Shown piece after piece: positions 1 through 7,958 of a stretch of 64,000 bases of DNA. The notes under the pieces are model-generated. The model worked only from the letters and a program-made list of their open reading frames with translations. It made no database searches and was not told the origin of the DNA. This DNA is from Rhizobium aethiopicum (GTDB lineage Bacteria > Pseudomonadota > Alphaproteobacteria > Rhizobiales > Rhizobiaceae): contig NZ_JACIFV010000004.1 in the NCBI RefSeq assembly GCF_014197535.1, forward strand, positions 248,001 to 312,000, given 5' to 3'. Position 1 is the stretch's first letter; the number at the start of each line of letters is the position of its first letter. The position numbers and the translations under genes are program-made.

Positions 1-339
1 GCGCCGGCGCTCGACGCCGTTGCCGGGTCTTCCTCGGACGACATGCGCGCACTCTCCGAGTATCTGCGCAAGGTCTCCGAAGAAGGCGGTGTCGGCAACC
101 AGCGCTCTGTCGCCGCCATGGCAAGCCTTGCCGAAGGTATTCAGGGTCTGGTCAAGAATATGCGCAACGAGCAGCAGATGCTGCGTGACTGGATCGAGGC
201 ACAGCAGGACGAGGCGAAGGCAATGCGCCGCACGCTCGACCGGCTGGCCGAGCGCATCGGCCTGCAGGAGCGGGGCGGCGAGCGGACCGAGCGCCTGCGC
301 GAGCGCACGAGTCATGCAGAAAAGAGCGAGGGCAAGTAA
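1..339 (+). CDS. MotA/TolQ/ExbB-like proton-channel protein, C-terminal part
   Basis: The reading frame is open from the first base of the window, so only the last 112 residues are visible. They are hydrophilic, rich in Glu, Arg and Gln, and look like a helical or coiled cytoplasmic tail. No membrane segment falls in this part. The stop is followed three bases later by the ATG of an OmpA-domain protein with one N-terminal membrane helix. That pairing is the MotA-MotB / TolQ-TolR arrangement, and it is the main reason for the call. No flagellar genes are nearby, so this is probably a chromosomal non-flagellar stator-like pair rather than the flagellar motor. The family call is inferred from context because the diagnostic membrane part lies outside the window. 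Confidence 0.55.
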   Translation, partial: APALDAVAGSSSDDMRALSEYLRKVSEEGGVGNQRSVAAMASLAEGIQGLVKNMRNEQQMLRDWIEAQQDEAKAMRRTLDRLAERIGLQERGGERTERLRERTSHAEKSEGK

Positions 340-342
340 GCC

Positions 343-1374
343 ATGGCACTTGCCCGCAACCGCCGCCGCGAACGCACGGTGGATTACTGGCCGGGCTTCG
401 TCGATGCGCTGTCGACGCTGCTCATTTCGATCATGTTCCTGCTGACGGTTTTCGTCGTCGGGCAGTTCATCCTCAGCCGCGAAATCACCGGACGCGACGA
501 GGTGCTCAATCGCCTCAATAGCCAGATCAATGAGCTGACGCAGCTTCTGGCGCTCGAAAAGGGCAGCAACCAGGATCTCCAGGATTCGGTCGCCAATCTG
601 CAAGCCTCGCTCGCGACTGCCGAAGGCGACCGCTCGCGGCTTCAGGCGCTGCTGAACGCCGGCTCGGGCGGCCAGGATGCGGCTCAGAAGCGGATCGGCG
701 CGATGACGCAGGAGCTCGACGAGCAGAAGCAGGTGAGCGAACGGGCGCTGAGCCAGGTCGAACTCTTGAATCAGCAGATCGCCGCACTCCGCAGCCAGAT
801 CGCCGCGGTCGAAGCGGCGCTGCAGGCATCCGAGGAGAAGGACCGGGTCTCGCAGACCAAGATCGCCGATCTCGGCAGTCGCCTCAACGTGGCGCTGGCC
901 GCGCGCGTGCAGGAACTGAACCGTTACCGTTCCGACTTCTTCGGCCGGTTGCGTGAAATCCTGTCAGATCGCGAGAATATCCGCATCGTCGGCGACCGGT
1001 TCGTCTTCCAGTCGGAAGTGCTGTTTCCCTCGGGAGGCGCCGATCTCAATCCGGACGGGCAGACGGAGATGGCGAAGCTCGCCGCCGCTCTTCTCGATCT
1101 CGCCAAGGAAATTCCCCCGGAGATCAACTGGGTGCTGCGCGTCGACGGCCATACCGACAATGTGCCGCTCGCCGGGACCGGCCGCTATCGCGACAACTGG
1201 GAACTCTCCTCAGAGCGCGCGATTTCGGTCGTCAAGTTCCTGATCGGCAAGGGCGTGCCGGCCGACCGGCTGGTTGCCGCCGGCTTCGGAGAGTTCCAGC
1301 CGATCGCGCCGGGCGATACGCCGGATGCGCGCGCCACCAACCGCCGCATCGAGCTGAAGCTGACGGAGAAATGA
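343..1374 (+). CDS. OmpA/MotB-like peptidoglycan-binding membrane protein
   Basis: This is a 343-residue protein. A basic N-terminus is followed by one hydrophobic helix at about residues 24-44, the MotB/TolR-type anchor. Residues about 50-190 are Gln/Glu/Leu-rich and strongly coiled-coil in character. An OmpA-type peptidoglycan-binding domain fills about 215-343, with FPSGGADLNPDG, VDGHTDNVPL and ATNRRIELKL as its recognisable blocks. In the family this domain docks on peptidoglycan in the periplasm while the helix pairs with a MotA/TolQ-like channel, here the gene immediately upstream with a 3-base gap. The long coiled coil between membrane and OmpA domain exceeds that of flagellar MotB, and no motility genes are adjacent. 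A non-flagellar energised envelope function is therefore more likely, but the exact role is unknown. Confidence 0.8.
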   Translation: MALARNRRRERTVDYWPGFVDALSTLLISIMFLLTVFVVGQFILSREITGRDEVLNRLNSQINELTQLLALEKGSNQDLQDSVANLQASLATAEGDRSRLQALLNAGSGGQDAAQKRIGAMTQELDEQKQVSERALSQVELLNQQIAALRSQIAAVEAALQASEEKDRVSQTKIADLGSRLNVALAARVQELNRYRSDFFGRLREILSDRENIRIVGDRFVFQSEVLFPSGGADLNPDGQTEMAKLAAALLDLAKEIPPEINWVLRVDGHTDNVPLAGTGRYRDNWELSSERAISVVKFLIGKGVPADRLVAAGFGEFQPIAPGDTPDARATNRRIELKLTEK

Positions 1375-2625
1375 TCAACCTGGCGAGGCTTGGCGCACCT
1401 GCTCCAGTCGGCTGGCGAGGAAGTCGCGCACGGCGGGACTGTCGCTGAGGCCGATCGCCGTCAGGTAGGCGTCGGCCGCGGCAGCATCGTCGCCGGCTCG
1501 TGCCAGAAGAAAGGCACGTACAGCCCAGTAGGGCTGATAGGCTATGACCGCGCGCGGATCGACCTTGTCGAGCAGGGTCAGGCCCTCGGCGGGGCTTAAA
1601 GCCCGGCCAATCACCGCCGCTTGGGCGACGCGCGCGCCGAGCGTCGGCTTCATCGTCAGCAACGCGGCATAGAGCGTCGTTAGCGCCTGCCAGTCGGTCG
1701 TTCCCGAGACGCGGCGCGCCGCATGCACCGATTGAATCGCTGCCTGGCACTGATAGGGGCCGAAACGGTTGAAGCTCCCTGCCTTGCGCAGCAGCGCGTT
1801 CGCCTCCGCGATCATGGTGGCGTCCCAGCCGGCCGGGTCCTGCTCGTCGAGCGGTACATAGCGACCGGCGCTGTCACGCCGGGCGCTCCGGCGGGCTTCG
1901 CAGTAAAGCATCAGCGAGACGAGGCCAATCGCTTCCGGTTCATCCGGCAGCACCGTCAGAAGCGCCCGTCCGAGCCAGATCGCTTCGCCGGCAAGCGAAT
2001 GGTGCGCTTCCTCGCCATCGAGACCGTCCCATCCGAGGCCGTAGGCGGCGTAGATCGCCGAAAGCACGGCGGTAAGGCGCCCAGGCAGGGCGGGCCGAGA
2101 CGGAATGGTGAAGGGAATCCCGGCGTCCCGGATCTTCACCTTGGCCCGCACCAGCCGCTGGCTCATCGCTTCCGCCGAAACGACGAAGGCTCGTGCAATG
2201 GTCCTCGCTTCGATGCCGAGAATCGTCTGCAGCATCAGGGCCGTATGCACGGAGCTGTCGATGGCAGGGTGGGTACAGGCGAAGAGCAGCTTCAGCCGTT
2301 CATCGGGAAAAACGGAATTGCTGGCCTCGTTCATGTGTTCCTCGGCTTCCTCCAAGGCCACCGATATCGTCGTTTGCGCATTGGCCTCGACAGTGCGGCG
2401 GCGTGCCGCCTGCATCAGGTTGCGGCGGGCGGCCACGAGCAGCCAGGCTTCCGGATTGGCAGGAACGCCGCGCTCCGGCCAGACGCGCAGGGCCGAAGCC
2501 AGCGCGTCCGACAATGCGTCTTCTGCCGCCGGCACGTCGCGCGAGCGGGCGGCGAGAAAGGCGATCAGCTTGCCGTAGGACTGTCGCGCCACCTGTTCGG
2601 TGGCGCGTCCTGCATCGGGTGGCAT
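1375..2625 (-). CDS. ECF42-type RNA polymerase sigma factor with C-terminal extension
   Basis: This 416-residue sigma-70-family protein has region 2 at about residues 10-75 (AEDALSDAL, EAWLLVAARRNL) and region 4 at about 110-170 (LMLQTILGIEARTIARAF, MSQRLVRAKVKIR). A helical extension of about 230 residues follows, far longer than an ordinary ECF factor. That architecture, together with a DGPF/YCII-type gene 6 bases upstream on the same strand, matches the ECF42 group, where the extension takes the place of an anti-sigma factor. The targets are not visible. By analogy it may direct transcription of the neighbouring DGPF gene and related loci. Its stop lies next to the stop of the convergent OmpA-like gene. 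Confidence 0.85.
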   Translation of the reverse strand: MPPDAGRATEQVARQSYGKLIAFLAARSRDVPAAEDALSDALASALRVWPERGVPANPEAWLLVAARRNLMQAARRRTVEANAQTTISVALEEAEEHMNEASNSVFPDERLKLLFACTHPAIDSSVHTALMLQTILGIEARTIARAFVVSAEAMSQRLVRAKVKIRDAGIPFTIPSRPALPGRLTAVLSAIYAAYGLGWDGLDGEEAHHSLAGEAIWLGRALLTVLPDEPEAIGLVSLMLYCEARRSARRDSAGRYVPLDEQDPAGWDATMIAEANALLRKAGSFNRFGPYQCQAAIQSVHAARRVSGTTDWQALTTLYAALLTMKPTLGARVAQAAVIGRALSPAEGLTLLDKVDPRAVIAYQPYWAVRAFLLARAGDDAAAADAYLTAIGLSDSPAVRDFLASRLEQVRQASPG

Positions 2626-2631
2626 CCTTCC

Positions 2632-2970
2632 TCACATCTGCAGGCGAGGGCGCACTTCGACAGAACCCTTGTCGGAAATCGGAACGCGCATCGCCCATTC
2701 GAGCGCGGCGTCCAAATCGGGCACCTCGATCAGATAGAAGCCGCCCAGTTGTTCCTTGCCTTCCGGATAGGGACCATCCTGGACATCGTGATCCTCGCCT
2801 TTGCGGCGTATGACCGTGCCAGTCTCGGGCGCTGTCAGCCCGGCGCCGCCGGTCATGATCCCCGCCTGGACAAGCGCCTGGGTGTAGGCGACCCAGCCGT
2901 CGCGATAGACCGGGTCGCTACGGCGGGCGAAATCCTCCGGCGCTTCGCGAATGATGAGGGCATATTGCAT
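2632..2970 (-). CDS. YCII-related DGPF-domain protein
   Basis: The protein is 112 residues, starting MQYALIIREAPE. This ATG has a GGAG Shine-Dalgarno sequence about 7 bases upstream; the in-frame ATG 54 bases earlier has none and would add a non-conserved stretch. The family signature DGPYPEGKEQLGGFYLIE is near residue 70 and corresponds to the DGPF motif of the YCII fold. Such proteins are small alpha/beta dimers of poorly defined function, often encoded beside ECF42 sigma factors, as here. The two genes are almost certainly co-transcribed, with this one first. The biochemical activity is unknown. Confidence 0.85.
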   Translation of the reverse strand: MQYALIIREAPEDFARRSDPVYRDGWVAYTQALVQAGIMTGGAGLTAPETGTVIRRKGEDHDVQDGPYPEGKEQLGGFYLIEVPDLDAALEWAMRVPISDKGSVEVRPRLQM

Positions 2971-3181
2971 GGAAAACTCCTGATCTCGTTGTTGGCTTTG
3001 ATCCAGGCCGCCGACGAAAGCCATCTGGCCTGGTGGAGCGGTTCAGCCGTTCCAAGACAATGAGGCGCGATCGCCGTTCGTTTCGACATGCTTTGAAAAA
3101 ATACTTGAAAAGGAAAAACCGCGCCGGACATTCAAAGCAGGTGAGGCGGGTTTCAAAGACACCAGCGCCTTTCAAGGCGCG

Positions 3182-3209
3182 AAAAAGCAGGGCGGCATTC
3201 ATGCCGCCC
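3182..3209 (-). terminator. Rho-independent terminator of the YegP-like gene
   Basis: A 9-bp perfect stem, GGGCGGCAT/ATGCCGCCC with a 2-base loop, occupies 3190-3209. On the minus strand it is followed by TGCTTTTTC, giving a U-tract. It lies 12 bases beyond the stop of the minus-strand DUF1508 gene. Confidence 0.75.
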
Positions 3210-3221
3210 GTGCCGTCCTGC

Positions 3222-3410
3222 TCAGGCTTCGGCCTTGGTCTGATCTACGATGTCGGCGCCGGGCGAGTTCTTCTTGATGGATTCGATGGCGTTCAGGGCG
3301 GATGCCTTCGCCTTGTAGCCTTCGGAACTGAACATGGTTTCGCCGTTCGATGCCTTGAATCGGAAACGGAATTCGCCTGATTTATCCTTGTAGACTTCGA
3401 ATTTATACAT
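3222..3410 (-). CDS. DUF1508 (YegP-family) protein
   Basis: A complete 62-residue protein beginning MYKFEVYKDKSGEFRFRF and containing the family's core pattern, in which a phenylalanine-rich strand pair is followed by ASNGETMFSSEGYKAKASALNAIESI. YegP-type proteins consist of one or two copies of this small beta-beta-alpha unit; this one carries a single copy. GGGAG lies upstream of the ATG. A terminator follows directly, so it is a single-gene unit. The function of the family is unsettled, with stress or DNA-processing roles having been suggested. I infer only the family membership. Confidence 0.88.
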   Translation of the reverse strand: MYKFEVYKDKSGEFRFRFKASNGETMFSSEGYKAKASALNAIESIKKNSPGADIVDQTKAEA

Positions 3411-3570
3411 TGATGTCTCCCAAAACGCTGAATTCCAACCATCAGCATGGCCGAGGCTAGACCAAAATGGTGAGCTTTTCCACTACCTTAATTAGAAATG
3501 AGTTGCACGGCGTCCAATTGCCGTCGCTTCCGTGGAACGCAAGCGAGGCGAGCGGCGGCATAGACCGGCG

Positions 3571-4563
3571 TCACTCCATCTGGATATTCGCGCCCTTGAC
3601 GACTGGTCCCCATTTGGCGAGCTCGGCTTTCACATGGGCGGCGAGTTCCTCCGGCGTCGAGCCGACGATGGTGGCGCTGAATTCCTTCATGCGTTCGGCA
3701 ACGGCTGGATCTTTGAGCGCCTTGTTGGCCGAGGCGTTGAGACGCGTCACCACCTCGCTCGGCGTGTTGGCCGGGGCAAAAAGCGCGTTCCAGGTATAGG
3801 TCTCGTAGCCCGGTATGCCCGACTCGGCAATCGTGGGCACATCAGGGAAGGAGGGCGCGCGCTCGGCGGTCGTCACCGCCAGCGCCCGCAGCGTGCCGGC
3901 CTTGATGTGGCTGGAGGAGGAGGGCAAGTTGTCGAACATGATCGGCACCTGGTTGCCGATGACATCGTTCAATGCCGGACCGGCACCCTTATAGGGGATA
4001 TGCTGCATGCTGACGCCGGCCATGGACTTGAAGAGCTCGCCGGAGAGATGCAGCGGCGTGCCGTTGCCCGACGAGGCATAACTGTATTTGTCGGGCTCGG
4101 CCTTCAGCAGCGCGATCAGTTCCGGCACGGTTTTTGCCGGTAGTTCCGGATTGACGACCAGCACGTTCGGCACGACGACGAGCAGCGAGACAGGGGCGAA
4201 ATCCTTCTCGGGGTCGTAGGGGGTCGATTTGAGGATCAGCGGATTGAGGGCGTGGGTCGCGACGGTGCCCATCAGAATGGTATAGCCGTCGGGCTCGGCG
4301 CGCGCGACGTTGCCGGCGCCGAGATTGCCGCCGGCGCCGGCGACGTTCTGGACGATCACCTGCTGGCCGAGATCCTCCGACATCTTCTGCGCGACGATGC
4401 GGGCGACGACGTCGGTCGAGCCGCCGGCCGCGAAGGGCACGACCATGGTGATCGCGCGATCGGGAAAATCCGCAGCAACAGCAGAGCTGCCGAGCCCCAG
4501 CATTGCAGTCAGGCCAAGAGCGAGCGCGAGGCCCGTGCGTCGCGTGATGTTGGAAAGCGCCAT
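3571..4563 (-). CDS. Bug/TctC-family tripartite tricarboxylate transporter substrate-binding protein
   Basis: The protein has 330 residues when started at MALSNITRRTG, where GGAGGAG precedes the ATG; an upstream in-frame ATG lacks a comparable site. A Sec signal peptide with an AVAA-type cleavage region ends near residue 31. The mature part begins DFPDRAITMVVPFAAGGSTDVVAR, the hallmark start of Bug proteins, and continues with NVAGAGGNLG. These periplasmic proteins capture carboxylates or aromatic acids for TctAB-type permeases. No tctA or tctB lies next to it, so it is an orphan binding protein whose permease partner must be elsewhere, or it may act in sensing. The substrate cannot be told from sequence. 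Confidence 0.9.
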   Translation of the reverse strand: MALSNITRRTGLALALGLTAMLGLGSSAVAADFPDRAITMVVPFAAGGSTDVVARIVAQKMSEDLGQQVIVQNVAGAGGNLGAGNVARAEPDGYTILMGTVATHALNPLILKSTPYDPEKDFAPVSLLVVVPNVLVVNPELPAKTVPELIALLKAEPDKYSYASSGNGTPLHLSGELFKSMAGVSMQHIPYKGAGPALNDVIGNQVPIMFDNLPSSSSHIKAGTLRALAVTTAERAPSFPDVPTIAESGIPGYETYTWNALFAPANTPSEVVTRLNASANKALKDPAVAERMKEFSATIVGSTPEELAAHVKAELAKWGPVVKGANIQME

Positions 4564-4701
4564 TCCTATCTCCTCCCACGATTTCAACAGCAATCCCCAC
4601 CCAGGGGCATGAAGAGGGTAGGGCAGGAGGCGGTAAAGACAACCGTAGGGAGGCGCAGTTGAGCCAGACTTTAGTCTCGTGCGGCCAGAGGCGCCTGCCT
4701 T

Positions 4702-6501
4702 CTATTTGGCTGCGAGCACATCCTCGTTGGCGGCGTCGAATTGCAGGCGGGCGAGGCGGGCATAGATGCCGCCGTACCGGATCAGGCTCTGATGCGTGCC
4801 TTCCTCCACGACGCGGCCCTGGTCCATGACGAGGATGCGGTCGGCCTTCAGCACGGTTGCCAGGCGATGGGCGATGACGAGCGTCGTACGGCCGTCGACC
4901 AAGCCGTCGAGCGCCTTCTGCACCAGCGTCTCGCTTTCGGCGTCGAGTGCGGAGGTCGCCTCGTCGAGCAGCAGCACGGGCGCGTTCTTCAGGATGGCGC
5001 GCGCAATCGCGATGCGCTGTCGCTGGCCGCCGGAGAGGGTGACGCCGCGTTCGCCGACCTCGGTCTCGTAGCCGTTATCCAGCCGGGCGATGAATTCATC
5101 GGCCTGGGCGGCAAGCGCTGCGGCGTGGACTTCCTCACGCGATGCACCGGGGCGGCCGAAAGCGATGTTGTCATGGATCGATGCAGCGAAGATGGTGACG
5201 TCCTGCGGCACGATGGCGATGCGCTGGCGCAACTCGTCAGGCGTCGTCAGCCGGGCATCGACACTGTCAATTGCCACGCTGCCCTGCTGCGGGTCGTAGA
5301 AGCGCAGCAGCAACGAAAAGACTGTGCTCTTGCCGGCGCCGGAGGGGCCGACAATGGCGACGGTTTCGCCCGGGGCAACGGCGAAGCTCAAGCCATGCAA
5401 GGCCGATTTGCCGGGGCGCGAGGGATAGGCGAAATGCACGTCGGAAAACTCGACGCGGCCGCGGCTGGGCGAAGGGAGAGCCTCGGGGTTGGCGGGGGCT
5501 GATATCGGCGACACCTCGTCGAGAAGTTCGGTCAACCGGTCGGCGGCGCCGGCCGCCTGCGAGAGTTCGCCCCAGACCTCCGACAGCGCGCCGAGCGACC
5601 CCGCGGAGATCACGGCGTAGAGCAGGAACTGGCCGAGCGTGCCGGCAGACAGCGTGCCGGCAAGCACGCCGTGGGCGCCGACCCAGAGCACGGCGACGAC
5701 GCTGCCGAAGATCAGGGTGATGGCGATGCCGGTCAAGAGTGCGCGCGAGCGGATGGCGGCGCGGGCGGCCTCGTAGGCAGATTCGACGGCGCCGGCGTAT
5801 CGCCTCGCCGCGGCATCCTCGCCGTTGAAGGCCTGTACCGTACGGGTCGCGGCGATCGTCTCATTGGCGAAGGCGGACGCTTCGGCAAGCGTATCCTGAG
5901 CGGCGCGAGAACGCCTGCGCACCGAGCGGCCGAAGGCGACGAGCGGAAAGACGATCAGCGGGATCGCTCCGATGACGAGGCTCGAAAGTTTCGGCGAGGT
6001 GACGACCATCATGCCCATGGCGCCGAGACAGAGAATGAGGTTCCTGAGCGCCACCGAGGCGGTGGCGCCGACGGCGGACTTGATCTGCGTCGTATCGGCA
6101 GTCAGACGCGAGACGATCTCGCCGGACTGGTTGACGTCGAAGAAGGAGGGCGACAGCCGCGTCACATGGTTAAAGACGTCGCGGCGAAGATCGGCGACGA
6201 TACGTTCGCCGATGGTAATGACGAAATAATAACGCAACGCGCTGGCGATCGCGAGCACGACGGCCATGACCATCAGCATAGCGAAGTAGCTGTTGATGAA
6301 GCTGCCGTCAGACTGGGTGAAGCCGTGGTCGATCATGCGGCGTACGGCGAGCGGAAGTGCCAGCGAGGTCATGGCGGCGAGCGCCAGCGAAATCAGCGCG
6401 CCGGCCACCAGCCCGCGATAACGCGTGACATAAGGTATCAGCCTGCCGAGTGGCCGCAGCGACCGCCTTCTGTTTTCCTCAGCCCGTGCCTGTTCTGCCA
6501 A
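4702..6501 (-). CDS. ABC exporter, fused permease and ATPase (MsbA/LmrA-like half-transporter)
   Basis: A 599-residue type IV ABC exporter. Six predicted membrane helices fill about residues 25-320, starting at YVTRYRGLVAGALISL. The nucleotide-binding domain covers about 350-590 with Walker A GPSGAGKST, signature LSGGQRQRIAIARAI and Walker B VLLLDEATSALD. As a half-transporter it should work as a homodimer in the inner membrane. Lipid or multidrug export is typical of the family, and the substrate is not identifiable here. It diverges from rpmE, sharing the 190-base intergenic region, and has no accessory partner gene. Confidence 0.9.
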   Translation of the reverse strand: MAEQARAEENRRRSLRPLGRLIPYVTRYRGLVAGALISLALAAMTSLALPLAVRRMIDHGFTQSDGSFINSYFAMLMVMAVVLAIASALRYYFVITIGERIVADLRRDVFNHVTRLSPSFFDVNQSGEIVSRLTADTTQIKSAVGATASVALRNLILCLGAMGMMVVTSPKLSSLVIGAIPLIVFPLVAFGRSVRRRSRAAQDTLAEASAFANETIAATRTVQAFNGEDAAARRYAGAVESAYEAARAAIRSRALLTGIAITLIFGSVVAVLWVGAHGVLAGTLSAGTLGQFLLYAVISAGSLGALSEVWGELSQAAGAADRLTELLDEVSPISAPANPEALPSPSRGRVEFSDVHFAYPSRPGKSALHGLSFAVAPGETVAIVGPSGAGKSTVFSLLLRFYDPQQGSVAIDSVDARLTTPDELRQRIAIVPQDVTIFAASIHDNIAFGRPGASREEVHAAALAAQADEFIARLDNGYETEVGERGVTLSGGQRQRIAIARAILKNAPVLLLDEATSALDAESETLVQKALDGLVDGRTTLVIAHRLATVLKADRILVMDQGRVVEEGTHQSLIRYGGIYARLARLQFDAANEDVLAAK

Positions 6502-6693
6502 ATCGTCTCCGATCGCCTGCAGGACCCGCTAATGCGGCCTGTTGGCTCTTGTTATCCCGGCGTCCTTCATGTATAGGCACCGCATCCTAATGGGAAGCCG
6601 TAGCCATCACGACTGCGGCTTCATTTATTCAATCGGTTCGTTGGCCGCAACTGCATGCGGCAAATTGAACTCCGGTATCGCAGGAAGATTGTT

Positions 6694-6915
6694 ATGAAGG
6701 CAGGCATCCATCCCGACTATCACACGATCAAGGTAGTCATGACCGATGGCACCGAATACGAAACCCGCTCGACCTGGGGTTCGGAAGGCGCTGTCATGAA
6801 CCTAGAAATCGATTCCAAGTCGCATCCGGCCTGGACGGGCGGCAACCAGCAGCTCATGGACCGCGGCGGCCGCGTTTCCAAGTTCAACAAGCGTTTCGGC
6901 GGCCTCGGTCTCTAA
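6694..6915 (+). CDS. rpmE: 50S ribosomal protein L31
   Basis: A 73-residue L31 starting [19 protein letters not shown] and ending with [12 protein letters not shown], typical of the family. An in-frame ATG 39 bases upstream would add a non-conserved leader, so the internal ATG is preferred. The cysteines of the zinc-binding (C+) form of L31 are absent, so this is the zinc-independent type. A strong rho-independent terminator follows about 30 bases after the stop, so the gene is transcribed alone, divergently from the ABC exporter. Confidence 0.95.
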   Translation: MKAGIHPDYHTIKVVMTDGTEYETRSTWGSEGAVMNLEIDSKSHPAWTGGNQQLMDRGGRVSKFNKRFGGLGL

Positions 6916-6945
6916 TCGCTTCTGCTTGAACGACGTTTCGCAAGG

Positions 6946-6969
6946 AGCCCGGTTCTGCCGGGCTTTTTT
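6946..6969 (+). terminator. Terminator after rpmE
   Basis: The stem AGCCCGG/CCGGGCT with a 5-base loop is followed directly by a run of Ts. It is a canonical rho-independent terminator on the plus strand. Confidence 0.85.
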
Positions 6970-6995
6970 GCGTTCGCAGAACGGTGCGCAGCGGC

Positions 6996-7029
6996 AACAA
7001 AAAACCGGCCGCGCACCGCGCAGCCGGTC
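6996..7029 (-). terminator. Terminator after the rcdA homologue
   Basis: The inverted repeat ACCGGC/GCCGGT (7004-7009 and 7023-7028) surrounds a GC-rich inner part. On the minus strand it is followed by TTTTTTG. It lies 23 bases past the stop of the leftward DUF1465 gene, back to back with the rpmE terminator. Confidence 0.75.
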
Positions 7030-7051
7030 CAAATGGATTTAGCAGATCTGG

Positions 7052-7567
7052 TCAGTTGTTGCCGAAGGCCGTCTGTAGCAGGGAAAGCTGCGCCTGGACG
7101 CTGTTCTGATTGTCATGAACGATCACGGCTTCGGCCGGACGATAGATTTCGCGATCCAGCAGCGCGATGCGGTTCTGCAGGCGCAGGGAGCGCTCGACGA
7201 GGTCGCGGAAGGATTCCGGCAGATCGCCCCAGCCGGGTGCCGCGCGGTCGACGTTGAAGCCGTCGAGGCGGACCTTGTTCTTCTCGGCCAGCACCTGGTC
7301 GCGCGACATTTCGCCATTGTTGACGGCGCGCTGCAGCAGCAGCCACGAGGCCATCTGCATCAGGCGGGTGGTCAGCCGCATCGATTCCGCGGCGTAGAGG
7401 ACAGATGCCATGCGCGGCAGAACCTTGGAGGCTGCGCGGCCTTGGCCGTCGAGATAGGCGGCGGTCTCTTCGACCAGCGACATGCCTTCGGCATAGAGTG
7501 CCTTGAACTGTGAGGATGCAGCCGCGCGGCCCGCAAAACTGATCGTGTTCAATCCAACTTCCGACAT
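7052..7567 (-). CDS. rcdA: DUF1465-family protein, RcdA homologue (CtrA-degradation adaptor)
   Basis: This 171-residue alpha-helical protein belongs to the DUF1465 family, whose characterised member is Caulobacter RcdA. RcdA acts with CpdR and PopA to deliver the cell-cycle regulator CtrA to ClpXP. Recognisable blocks include YAAESMRLTTRLMQMASWLL (a long helix of the three-helix bundle) and FRDLVERSLRLQNRIALLDREIY. The C-terminus ends in a flexible, polar tail. The 390-base upstream region contains two perfect TTAA-N7-TTAA boxes, as expected if CtrA controls it. A terminator follows. Family membership is firm; the adaptor function in this organism is inferred from the Caulobacter homologue. 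Confidence 0.85.
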   Translation of the reverse strand: MSEVGLNTISFAGRAAASSQFKALYAEGMSLVEETAAYLDGQGRAASKVLPRMASVLYAAESMRLTTRLMQMASWLLLQRAVNNGEMSRDQVLAEKNKVRLDGFNVDRAAPGWGDLPESFRDLVERSLRLQNRIALLDREIYRPAEAVIVHDNQNSVQAQLSLLQTAFGNN

Positions 7568-7692
7568 CGCAATAGTCCCTGTTGCACGCAGCTACTTATG
7601 GTCAGGTAACGCCGGGGTTGACGGAAAAGTTTCCGCGTCCGGTCTTTATGACTTTAAGATGGTATCATTAGCGCAAATGCGCAAGCCGTTTC

Positions 7693-7707
7693 TTAAGAAA
7701 GGGTTAA
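7693..7707. promoter_or_regulatory. CtrA-like box upstream of rcdA (proximal)
   Basis: The sequence reads TTAA-GAAAGGG-TTAA, an exact match to the TTAA-N7-TTAA core recognised by CtrA in Alphaproteobacteria. It lies about 126 bases before the rcdA start codon. Binding is inferred. Confidence 0.5.
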
Positions 7708-7749
7708 TCTCCACAGTTTCATGGAAATGCGCCGGCCGCAGCAAAAAGA

Positions 7750-7772
7750 AGAGCCGCAAAAGCGGCTCTCAA
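7750..7772 (-). terminator. Terminator downstream of the DUF1192 gene
   Basis: The stem GAGCCGC/GCGGCTC with an AAAA/TTTT loop is followed on the minus strand by TTCTTTTTGC. It should end leftward transcription from the DUF1192 gene before rcdA. The 390-base stretch between the two genes holds this hairpin and two CtrA-like boxes; I see no further gene in it. Confidence 0.65.
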
Positions 7773-7868
7773 GGTAAAACAGGGAGAAAAATCAGACCAA
7801 TTCACCGCGTGGAAAACTGTCTGAGATCCAGAGAAAGCCTGGATGAGTACAGTAATACCTTATAAAGC

Positions 7869-7884
7869 TTAATGTTTTATTAAC
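7869..7884. promoter_or_regulatory. CtrA-like box upstream of rcdA (distal)
   Basis: The sequence reads TTAA-TGTTTTA-TTAAC, an exact CtrA core plus the following C. It lies about 300 bases before rcdA and 75 bases beyond the DUF1192 stop. With the proximal box it makes two perfect sites in one intergenic region. Confidence 0.5.
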
Positions 7885-7958
7885 ATTGTGCCGAATGAAG
7901 ACTTGAGGCTGGCTCATTTTGCCTGCCTATGGTCTTGTTTTCGGAGGCTTTTAGCGGA

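Noticed and set aside
1-1374. Possible Zorya-type defence stator (ZorAB-like)
   Set aside because: The pair is MotAB-like, but no ZorC/D/E-type helicase or nuclease gene follows; the next gene is a sigma factor. Upstream sequence is not visible, so this is not supported.
1723-3063. 446-codon frame opposite the sigma factor and DGPF genes
   Set aside because: Spans two confident minus-strand genes and their junction; no protein-like features.
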